Below, one piece after another: positions 55,855-64,000 of a DNA stretch of 64,000 nt (its first letter is position 1; each line of letters starts with the position of its first letter). The translations under genes were made by a program, and so were the position numbers. The DNA lies in NCBI GenBank assembly GCA_946811695.1, contig OX328123.1:33697373-33761372 (forward strand), read 5' to 3'. The notes beneath the pieces were generated by a model. The model was not told the DNA's origin. It searched no databases and saw only the letters and a program-made list of their open reading frames with translations. Origin of the DNA: Gonocerus acuteangulatus. Taxonomy: Eukaryota; Arthropoda; Insecta; Hemiptera; Coreidae.

Positions 55855-56780
55855 AGGCATAAATTAATTATTAAAGGCATAGTTTTTAATAAGCAATAAA
55901 ATGGAATAGTAACAAAAATAGTAAACAAAGGGAATGGAAGTTAAACTTATAGTTCTACTTACTTGACTTACCTAAGGCTATAAGATAAATGAAAACAACA
56001 AACTTAAAAAAGTTTGATACAGACACTTTTGCAAACTTTATGAAGTTTGATTAACGCACGTTTGAAAACTTAAAAAGTTTGCAGACACTTAAAAAAGTTT
56101 CATGAAACTTAAAAAGTTAGATGTATGAATGTTAGATATAAACACCAAGGCTAAAAAAAGAAATTGTTTTCAAGCTTAAAATGTAAATGTTTTATAGCAA
56201 AAGAAAAATGGCTTCTAAGCCCAGTGTTGTCCTACAGAAATAAATTTATGTTATACGATATATTTACTTTTTATTACTTTAAGATAGACTTAAAAGGCTA
56301 AAAGGTAGACTTAAAAAATGTTCAAACTTAAAAAAGTTTGATACACACGTTTGCAAACGTAATGTAATTTAAATTGTAATTTGTAATTAAACAAACAAAG
56401 GTTAAAACTGAAATGTTTTAAAACAAAGTTTTAACGAAATGTTTCAAAAAAGATTTGTTAAAAACTTAAACCGTTTAAATGTATTTGCAAGCTTAATTCT
56501 GTCGCAAAACTGAATAACATCTAGGAGCCCAGTGTTGTCTTACTTGATATATACTTCTTAAACAGAAATATGATTTTTCTCCAAATTCTGAGAATATAAG
56601 GCTATTTTGAGAATAGGTAAAACTTTAAAAGAACTTAAAATAAAACTTTAAAAATAAGTATAACTTAAAAAAAAGTAAAACAAAAAGAAAAAGAAAGTAA
56701 AACATAAAAAAAAAGAGTTTTGTTGGCTTACTAATTTCCATCTATATTGCCGTTCTTCTTTGAAGAAGTTGCAACACTGG
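55855..56780. repeat. Diverged direct duplication with AAACTTAAAAAGTTTG motifs
   Basis: Segments 56150-56245 and 56400-56545 share order (ATGTTTTA..., then AGCCCAGTGTTGTC). The segment GAAATGTTTC, AAAGATTTGTTAAAAAC and CCGTTTAAATGTATTTGCAA at 56436-56490 also occurs at 54530-54590, on the other side of the Helentron-like copy. The host sequence of that insertion is therefore itself repetitive. Confidence 0.6.
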
Positions 56781-56784
56781 AAGA

Positions 56785-56995
56785 AAATGGCTATTTCGGA
56801 GAATTTACTTTTTCATAAATGACATTTTCGAAGGCGTAACTCCCGAACTGTGAATCCTAGAAGATTTTGAGCTAGACTACGAAATTTCCTGGATCAAGAC
56901 GTATCTATGTGTGAAGTTTGGTCAATATCAGTCAAACGGTGTGGATTTGTATAAGGAACAAATAAACAGAAAAACAGACTGACACGTGATTTTTA

Positions 56996-57050
<55 letters not shown>
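56785..57050 (+). repeat. TA-array-associated interspersed repeat
   Basis: GTGAAGTTTGGTCAATATCA, then GTCAAACGGTGTGGATTTGT and AACAGAAAAACAGACTGACA lead into a TA array (57000-57047). The pattern 'AAGTTTGGT...CAAACGGT...CAGAC...(TA)n' parallels the 3' part of the Helentron-like family (CCAAGTTTCGT... CAGACA...(TA)n) without close identity. Confidence 0.5.
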
Positions 57051-57054
<4 letters not shown>

Positions 57055-57768
57055 TAGATCCTGTTTGGCTATGGATTTGGACATACCTGATTTGCACGAA
57101 TACCGTACGACATGACAAGAAATTCCTATATGCAAGGAATCAAATACAGCTTTTGATTGTAATATACTGTCAATCATCTTTCGGAGATGATTTTAATATC
57201 CCAATGCCTGTACTTAAACACTATACTGCCCTCAGGGCCGCCACATGGGGGGGACTGCCGGGTACAGTTGTCCCGGGCCCGGGCCGGGCCTCGCTAATTG
57301 GAAAAAAATGTATAGGTTATGAGCTTGTAAAAAGAATGAATGGGGTTTAGAAATATAGACGAGCGTAGCCTATATTTATTGGAATGGGATCTATATATTT
57401 TTTTAATGTACATGAACGACAAAACAAGCGCAGTCCCAGAATAGTATATTTCATTAGGAGTCGTAATAAAAGTACAAGTACCGAAAGTGACCTTTCCTGC
57501 GCCGATTGTCGGCTTTTATTCTCATTTCGCTCAAAACTCAAGATGAAAATAATTTTAAAATGTCCAAAGTCCTATAGCAAAGTACTAGAATTTTCAGTCT
57601 GGCTCTGAGAAGTGGGGGCCCGTAATCTGGTCGTGGGCCCGGCTCTTACCCCAAAAACAAACTACTATAAAATCTTATTCTATTTGCTTAAGAAATCGCA
57701 TTGTTGGCTTACAAAATATTATATTTCCATTAATACAGTACTAATTATGTTTAATATGTGAATCCTGC

Positions 57769-57770
<2 letters not shown>
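57055..57770. other. Unassigned, two GC-rich patches
   Basis: GGGCCGCCACATGGGGGGGA with CCCGGGCCCGGGCCGGGCC at 57235-57290 and GTGGGGGCCCGTAATCTGGT at 57611-57645 bracket about 330 bp. Paired GC-rich patches of this kind often mark the ends of hAT-type elements, but the ends are not clearly inverted and no transposase is readable. Confidence 0.3.
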
Positions 57771-57772
<2 letters not shown>

Positions 57773-57799
<27 letters not shown>

Positions 57800-58165
57800 T
57801 CAGTCCCGTAACAGGCCACGAGGGCCCTGAGAGGCAGATACTATAGAGGTATCTGATTCATGACCATACGGCTCACTAGGGAGATAGTGTGGTCAGTACT
57901 ATGCTCCGGCCGCCTGATTTTCCCCTTGGCTGCTTCGACTGCTAGAGTCATTAGCACCCAGGGTATCCATTGGTAAATTTATTAAAGGCTGGGTTGCCCT
58001 AGGGAGTGCCAGTGAGGCCAAATTCAACCCAAGAACGAAGACATTAGAAGAAAAAATCTTTATTGTTTGCTCGAGATTCGATCTCAGGTGCTCCAGTTTA
58101 TTAGTCCAGTGCTCTACCACTGAGCTAACCTCGACCCCTCGACAAATCAAATTAATCCCCCATTA
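57773..58165 (-). mobile_element. tRNA-derived SINE, copy 2
   Basis: Minus-strand copy of the 52420-52800 element, about 90 percent identical by eye, with A box, B box, body and a terminal A/T run (57773-57798). It shares the same 35-bp sequence before the head. Confidence 0.85.
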
Positions 58166-58199
58166 ATTTTAACGTAAATCTTATCAAAATATTGTAGTT

Positions 58200-58540
58200 A
58201 TTGAATGAAGAGATGATTGCCTTTCATCGGTGATCATCGAAGCCTGACGTCACGAGTGACGGGCCAATTAGATATGGATCTGCCTGGACGCGTGCCGCCG
58301 CCAACGAGGTAGGAATGGTAATTCCGTTCCGAGCGAGTGACGGCCATCTTGTACCAGATGCAGTAGGGCAACACGTGCTATAGCCGTTAGGGGGGACGAC
58401 TAGTGTAAGACGAGCATGCGCATTAGGGATGGATGAATGATTCTGAAAGAACCGCTCCGATATGGTTTGACTTGCCGATGGTTGGTGTTGTACCTTGGGG
58501 TGTCATCGGTAATTCGACAATGAACTTCCGGCGCCTAATC
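58200..58540. promoter_or_regulatory. Promoter-like CpG-containing island
   Basis: A balanced-composition island in AT-rich DNA with recognisable consensus sites: a full CRE (TGACGTCA, about 58248), GACGGCCATCTTG (YY1-type) near 58340 and GAGCATGCGCATT (NRF1-type half) near 58413. This site combination is typical of broad promoters. No start codon with a supported exon is evident nearby, and direction is undetermined. Confidence 0.35.
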
Positions 58541-58549
58541 AGGCTTGTT

Positions 58550-59460
58550 ATGTTATCATATTACTTTTTGAGAGGGGGGGGCTTTTTAGAGCGATTCTGG
58601 CTCTATTATCAAAATCGGATTATTTTTAGACTGCTAGAGCGCGAATATTTTCGAATGTACACATACATTTGAACCGCCAATAATTGTTGGCCTGAAAACT
58701 AAAACAAAAAAAGTTCTTATATTTTAGTTAATGTAAACTAATTTTCAAGTTTAGTAATGAAGCCAAAACTAAATAGAACTCTTCATAAAAAAATAGCCAA
58801 AACAAACCTATTTTCAGAAATAATTGTAATTTTATCAAACGAGTTGACCAAGCCTGTGTTAAACTTAAAAAATATATACGAAAACCCCCCAAAAAACAAC
58901 TTAATATGATGTTTATTTTAATTAGTTTTAAAGTTTTCCTCATAACAGTCTGAAAAATGTCTAATAAAAAATTATTGTGGATGGACAAGCTTTAAATATT
59001 ACCATATCTTCAAGGTATCTTATAAATTATAAAATATTGCACTTTAAAATGAAAAGATAAGGTAAAGAAAAAAAATTAAAAGTAAATGTGCGGAAAAGGG
59101 TAATATATATTTTTTTTGATAATGATAAGAATTCTTGAAAATGAAGTTCATCGTTATCGGCAAGTGCATTAGGTATAATTAGAAAGCCATAAAGATTAAA
59201 GCTTGCTGAGCGAAAGTTTACAACTCCCCAAATGTGACGGTAAGTCGTATAATTCGGAGTAAAAAGGACGGTAAAATTGCCGGTTGACTGGAAGAAGTGC
59301 AGAGGATCGAGAGGTCATGAATAAAACAGCGGATAATTTGTAATTGAAATGAGAGGAGCACGCGCCAGGTGGAGCTCATCGTGGTTATCAGATCGCGCCG
59401 AAAGGGGGTGGAAGGGGAGGTCAGTTCTAGGAGGAAGCGGTGGTCAGGGGATAGGTGGAG
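58550..59460. other. No supported gene
   Basis: The segment 59200-59460 is of higher complexity and contains a CAGGTG E-box (59366) and GC-rich pieces. It might be regulatory, but nothing specific can be claimed. Confidence 0.35.
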
Positions 59461-59464
59461 GATG

Positions 59465-59700
59465 CTAGTTGAGTGTTAGATCTTCAGAACGGGGAACTAG
59501 GCGAAATAACACAAGCACTGCTTCAGATCCAAATAAAACACATATCTACACACTTTAAATGGGTGAAAGCACATGACGGACTTGAAAGAAACGAGTCAGC
59601 CGACGGACTCAATCAAATCACCTTCCAAAGACAAGAAAACTCCAGAACAACGAAATATCTAAACACAAACTAGTCACAAAAACGATAGAACGCTGGCAAA
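59465..59700 (+). pseudogene. LINE RNase H fragment
   Basis: The frame reads ISTHFKWVKAHDGLERNESA followed by DGL, the usual WV.AH.G..GNE.AD.LA segment at the end of a LINE-encoded RNase H (R1/jockey-like). The rest of the enzyme is missing. A small 5'- and 3'-truncated relic. Confidence 0.65.
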
Positions 59701-60059
59701 CATAATGTAATAACTCAAAAGTGTCCAATCTTTTCATTTATTTCTAACATACATAGCCACTTAGTACAAAAACGTACATGACTTCTACAAAAAACAATTA
59801 TTTACTGGAGCCGAAAAAATAATGCTCAGATAAGGTAAATATAACTAAACGCTCGACTTGCCCTTGCGACAACAGAATACCACAAACAATACACCACCTT
59901 TTATAAAAGTATGATTTAATTGTAGAAGAAAGAGAACAATTCAAAATAATGTAAAAAATTGGCCCATTTGGTTTGGGAACATGTAACACTGAATAAGTGG
60001 CCTTTTTGCAGGACTAATGCAGAGAAGAAACTAATAATATATATAAATATGTATGTATG

Positions 60060-60063
<4 letters not shown>

Positions 60064-60131
<68 letters not shown>
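60064..60131. repeat. (TA)n microsatellite
   Basis: Pure TA array directly before the hammerhead-like repeat. A second short one lies at about 60286-60305 on its other side. Confidence 0.95.
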
Positions 60132-60133
<2 letters not shown>

Positions 60134-60242
60134 CAATCAGGGAATAGTTCGGATTCGGCTAGGAAAACATCAATACGATTTTTGTAAAAAATCTATATTC
60201 AGGACGTTTCGGCTACTCTTTGGTAGCCTTCGTCAGCTAAAA
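60132..60242 (-). ncRNA. Hammerhead-ribozyme-like repeat C
   Basis: Minus strand: CTGACGA (60236-60230), stem II GGCTAC/GTAGCC, GAAA (60210-60207), CGTC with predicted cleavage between 60203 and 60202. Stem I pairs CTGAA (60202-60198) with TTTAG (60241-60237), five pairs with one G-U. The same extra A precedes stem II as in motifs A and B. The conserved unit extends to about 60132 (TCAGGGAATAG, TTCGGCTAGGAAAACATCAA) and recurs at 63552. Confidence 0.5.
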
Positions 60243-60309
60243 TGTATGTAGCGGCAGGAAACAAATGTATGAATGTATGTGTGTGTATATATATATATAT
60301 ATATAGACT

Positions 60310-61430
60310 TCGTATATCGAAAAACTAAGTAAAAAAGTCCTTTGGCGATTTTTTCGTTTTCCCTTCCTTTTCGAGAAAAACACAAAAAAAACCGTTTTTT
60401 TTTGTTTTTTAACAAATCTCAATTTATCGCTTGAACGAAGCGTTGTACGAAAAAACACCAAAGTTGTAGCTTATTAAATCATCTTTAAGATGAGACCCAG
60501 TTCAGCGTCTTAGCTTGAATATTTTACGAGATAATTGGGTTTGAATAATCCATCGGATGGACATTTTGTGTCATGAGAGACATTTTTTTATTCGAACCGT
60601 CTGCGCGTGGAACGCAAAACTGGAAAAAATAATCTTGCTTCACTCGTTTTTCTTTTCTTTTTTTTTTTTGTGACAAATTCTCACTTATTCCTTAACGGAA
60701 GAACTGTGTAAACAAAATTCTAATTTCTATACAAATTAGTATCCAATCGAAATTTAACGCCTCAATTAGACAGGAGACGATAAATTAACGAACAATAATA
60801 TTTGTATCTACCTGATATTTTAAATTGAAACAAATAAAAGAATAAAAAATAAATAAAATAAAAATAAAAAAAGGATGAAAATAATTTCAAATGTCTTTTT
60901 TAGATAGTTTATTTTTTAAAAAATATAAATATAAATAGAATTTATTAAATTCTCTTCATGTAATTTAAAGAGTTTATTAAAGTAGCACGATTATCTCTTG
61001 TGAATGACACTAGAACGGAAGAAATCTAGCAACATTTAGTCTCAATAAAACACCAAACGCCGCGGCGTTGAATAAAAGCAGAGCATAAAGCAAATAAAAT
61101 AAACTAACCAGGGGACCAGAAATTCTCGACTATGTTTATGTAAATCCTATGAGTACTAACTTCTGTATAAACCTTTTAGCTTGTAAAAGATCCTTGTTAC
61201 TGTAATAAAAACATTGTAAATAGTACCATACAATTCTTCATTTCTGGAGCTTCGTTAGTTTTGAATGTTCACTTTGCTCTTTTACGCTTTAACTCGCTTC
61301 AAGTTTATTAAAACCACTATTACTAATAAATGTAATTATACCTTACGAATGTTTCATTGTGTACAACGCCTTCCAATTTAAGTAATATATTAAACATGAT
61401 AATTTTTAATTTTTGTTTTCCATTGTTTCC
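60310..61430. other. No supported gene
   Basis: AT-rich, nothing recognised. If the exon that follows is real, this is intron or upstream sequence. Confidence 0.4.
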
Positions 61431-61432
61431 AG

Positions 61433-61556
61433 ATCAGTTACACCATGGAGACTATTCCTCCCCCACTGGACTGCTACCCTCCGGATTCCGACACCCGATG
61501 ACGGTAGATGGCTGGAATGGAGTACATCTGTTGAAAGGCTTCAGTCCATTAAAAGG
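61433..61556 (+). CDS. Candidate internal exon of an unidentified gene
   Basis: A 124-bp segment of balanced composition bounded by a strong acceptor (ttttccattgtttccag) and a consensus donor (AAAAGG|GTGAGT) in AT-rich DNA. One frame reads QLHHGDYSSPTGLLPSGFRH then PMTVDGWNGVHLLKGFSPLK, and enters and leaves with two bases each. A second frame is also open (SVTPWRLFLPHWTATLRIPT...). The first looks more like the low-complexity part of a regulatory protein, but I recognise no domain. No partner exon is visible in the window. Confidence 0.45.
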
Positions 61557-61816
61557 GTGAGTTATGGACTAGCGGTATGGTTTTTATGAAGCTACCTGGG
61601 GGTGAGGCGCGTGCTAGGAGGTAAAAAACTAGACTTGTTGATTTGCGAGCCATCGCCTCACCATCTGTTATAGGGTTTGTTGTCTGACTGTGTGTCAGTT
61701 GGTGTACAATCATCCTACTTCCTACTGTTCCTCCCCCGACCACTCACTCTAGGATTAATGTATCACCCATTTCCTCTGCGAATTCGGAGTAACCTTTCAC
61801 TCCCATCTGCTCATTC

Positions 61817-61819
<3 letters not shown>

Positions 61820-61870
<51 letters not shown>
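61820..61870. repeat. (TA)n microsatellite
   Basis: Pure TA array. Open frames across it are artefacts. Confidence 0.9.
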
Positions 61871-61877
<7 letters not shown>

Positions 61878-62461
61878 TATACATATACCTCCAATGCGTG
61901 TATATAGTTTAAAAATCAATACAATTTCTTGAGACTTGCCAGTTTCCAGGAAAGAATTAATTGAGCTTCTGAAATATTTTTGAGCAATCCAAAGAAGAAA
62001 GAAAGAGAAGATGCAATATTTCTGCAAATCTTTATCGATCTTCTTTCAACTAAATACAAAAAAATGATGGTTGTTGATATCCCGTTGTCTTAACCCCCCT
62101 CCCCAAAGAAATTCATCTAAACTGCTAATGTTACAATTGTTTGGCGGGAATTTCGCTAAGCATTGTTCTGGTGGGCGGATCATGCTTGAAATATAATTGC
62201 GCGCGTGTGTATGTGCGTGCGTGTATGTGTGTGTGTGGATGTGTTAGAAGCGGCTTCAAAATTGAAAATAAAGTCTTTATATTCAATATCCTATAATTTA
62301 CACAGAGTAATGATTTTCTTCTTGCAATTAAAAAATAAATAAATACTTTATTATTTATTATTATCGCAACTTGTCATTGTTTATTTTCTTATACTCTATA
62401 CATTAAATTATGATATCAATTATTTGGTTTAATTTAATTATTTATTTTATTTTATATTAAT

Positions 62462-62830
62462 ATACGGGGTGTCTTCTCAGTTTCCTGGAGTAAATTCTTT
62501 CGGGGGCTATTGCCAACCGAAAGAATTGTTGTTCATGTTAGTTTTTTTTTTATTATTATTATATTTTTATGTTTCTTGTCACGCGCGTTCGTTTAAAAAT
62601 TTTCGAACTATTCTTGCAGTGTCGAGCAGAGATTTTCAAGTATTTTGTAGCTGTGACTGTGGTTTTTGGGATGAGTCCATTAGCCGATATAATAATAGCT
62701 GTTATCCTTGCGGAATCTAACTTATACAGATCTTTCAATTCTATGGCCAAGTCCTGGTATTTTCGAAGCTTCTCAGCATAAGATTTCCGAATATTCTCAT
62801 CATTCGGGACAGCGATATCAATAATATCAG
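62462..62830 (-). pseudogene. LINE pol C-terminal fragment
   Basis: From about 62820 the minus strand reads [60 protein letters not shown]. This matches a C-terminal segment seen in LINE polyproteins of many insects (IDIAVPN..N....Y.EK..KYQ.L..E....W......IPIVIS..G.IPK). The upstream RT is missing. The 3' end probably lies near 62462 (CGGGGTGTCTTCTCAG on the plus strand). Confidence 0.6.
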
Positions 62831-62839
62831 CTCTCTTAT

Positions 62840-63550
62840 TCCCTTTATTATTATTATATTAATATTATTATTACTTTTTTTATTTAAATTTTTTATTTTG
62901 TGTTTTTTTTCAGAAATTGAATATACTGAATTTATTTTCATTACCCTTCATATAGTTTTTATTGATTATTTTTATGTGAGCAAATCACCTTGCCGATGTG
63001 AAGCTCCGAGAATAAATAAATAAAATATGTTTTAAGGTTTACCAAAATATTCTATGCAGGATATCTATCAATCTTTATTAATATTGTGGCAATAAAAGCT
63101 TCCTAGAAAAGTTGTATGGTAGTACAATATTTTATTTAAACCATTTAACACAACCAAACTTATAGGAGATTGTTTAGCAGATGATTTTGCCTTTAGAGAA
63201 GTTACTTTCAGGCTTAGAAAATGGCATATCGCTCACCTTTTTCAAGAACGTCATATCTAAAAAAAAATGCAGTTTTTCAGAAGCGCAATTTTTAAGTTAA
63301 AAGTTGAATAAAATGTATTAAAAATAAATGTTAACTTCTTCATTGAAATTTTTACTATACAGCAGATAGATTTAGACAATATATTATTATTTTTTTTCAG
63401 ATTGAATGAGAAGAGGTATGAAATTTGTAGAAATTCTTTTTGATTTATGACGTTCTTACTCTAAATTTCATAAATTGAACCTGTATTAAGTCGAAATATG
63501 TCGTTATTGTCACTAAAATAATGCAATGAGGTGTAGATAGTACTCCGTCG
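62840..63550. other. No supported gene
   Basis: AT-rich DNA with (TTA)n runs near 62845-62875. Nothing recognised. Confidence 0.45.
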
Positions 63551-63551
63551 A

Positions 63552-63660
63552 AGTGATAAGCAGTCAGGAAGTATTCGGCTAGGAAACATCAATAACATGT
63601 TTGTAAAAATCTATATACATTACATTTCGGCTAGACTTTGATAGCTTTCGTCAGCTTGAT
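63552..63660 (-). ncRNA. Hammerhead-ribozyme-like repeat D (degenerate)
   Basis: Same unit as repeat C (AAGCAGTCAGGAAGTATTCG; TTCGGCTAGGAAACATCAAT). Minus strand: CTGACGA (63654-63648), GAAA (63628-63625), then TGTA in place of CGTC. Stem II has mismatches and stem I does not close well, so this copy is unlikely to be active. Confidence 0.45.
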
Positions 63661-63965
63661 TATGAATATTAAGAATAAGTGATCATCTCAGACACTCCAA
63701 AAACAACTTCCCACTCTGAGATGATTACTGATCAGGAATATCCAATCAATGTTTCCTGGAAGCCTTTATTGCTACACTTGAGATACTATTGTTTCTGATT
63801 TAATAAATTGAAATTAAACATTAATCCTGAGAATTGATCTTTAGCTGGCCTATGTAATTTATTTAATTAGATAAATTTGTTATTTTAAATTCACTTAAAC
63901 AAATTTTCTCACGCAGTAAGAATATTATATTATTTATTTTGCTACATATAATTGGTATAAATACT

Positions 63966-64000
63966 ATGAATGAATGAATGAATGAATGAATGAATGAATG
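63966..64000. repeat. (GAAT)n microsatellite at window edge
   Basis: At least eight GAAT units run to the end of the window. A shorter run of the same unit occurs at 35387-35405. Confidence 0.95.

Overview
The window looks like a repeat-rich, AT-rich arthropod genome, most likely an insect. The evidence is an insect-style Atonal/Cato-type bHLH gene split by GT-AG introns, jockey-type and I-type LINEs, tRNA-derived SINEs, piggyBac-, mariner- and pogo-type DNA elements, a Copia relic, and more than fifteen long (TA)n arrays. The species cannot be named from the sequence. No rRNA, CRISPR or prokaryotic operon is present. Genuine host coding sequence is sparse.

Region by region. 0-10 kb: unassigned AT-rich DNA, a decayed I-type LINE 3' end with a short SINE-like tail inserted in it, a 24-bp minisatellite (5.87-6.52 kb), and a 1.6-kb DNA element with long terminal inverted repeats and a TAA duplication that carries a broken gene of an uncharacterised arthropod multicopy family. 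10-16 kb: a LINE ORF1 (coiled coil plus FP/RRM-like domain) whose ORF2 is almost gone, then a 2-kb foldback mariner element. 16-24 kb: the bHLH gene on the minus strand, with 3'UTR at about 19.72-20.90 kb, bHLH exon at 20.905-21.238 kb and upstream exon at 23.983-24.063 kb. Its intron is loaded with a SINE fragment, a MITE and a Helentron-like element.

24-38 kb: two tandem-repeat blocks (22 bp and 101 bp), LINE scraps, a piggyBac-like MITE, a pogo-like MITE, a foldback unit ending in two outward-facing hammerhead-like motifs (30.19-30.72 kb), a second Helentron-like copy, a promoter-like GC-rich island (33.6-33.8 kb), a decayed piggyBac element and a near-perfect foldback. 40.6-45.2 kb: an almost complete jockey-type LINE (two ORFs overlapping at ATGA, with one frameshift). 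48.6-52.3 kb: an I-type LINE with a 1206-codon ORF covering endonuclease, reverse transcriptase and RNase H. 52-58 kb: two copies of one SINE family, a Copia relic and a third Helentron-like copy. 58-64 kb: a second promoter-like island, an RNase H scrap, two more hammerhead-like repeats, one well-defined candidate plus-strand exon (61.433-61.556 kb) and a 3' LINE fragment.

The host-gene signals (bHLH gene, candidate exon, two islands) are islands in a transposon landscape. Apart from the LINE ORF pairs, nothing looks like a functional gene cluster. The points most worth following are the hammerhead-like foldback and its relatives, the Helentron-like family with its internal 143-bp tandem units, the DNA element carrying the uncharacterised gene, and the foldback mariner with transposase sequence in its arms.
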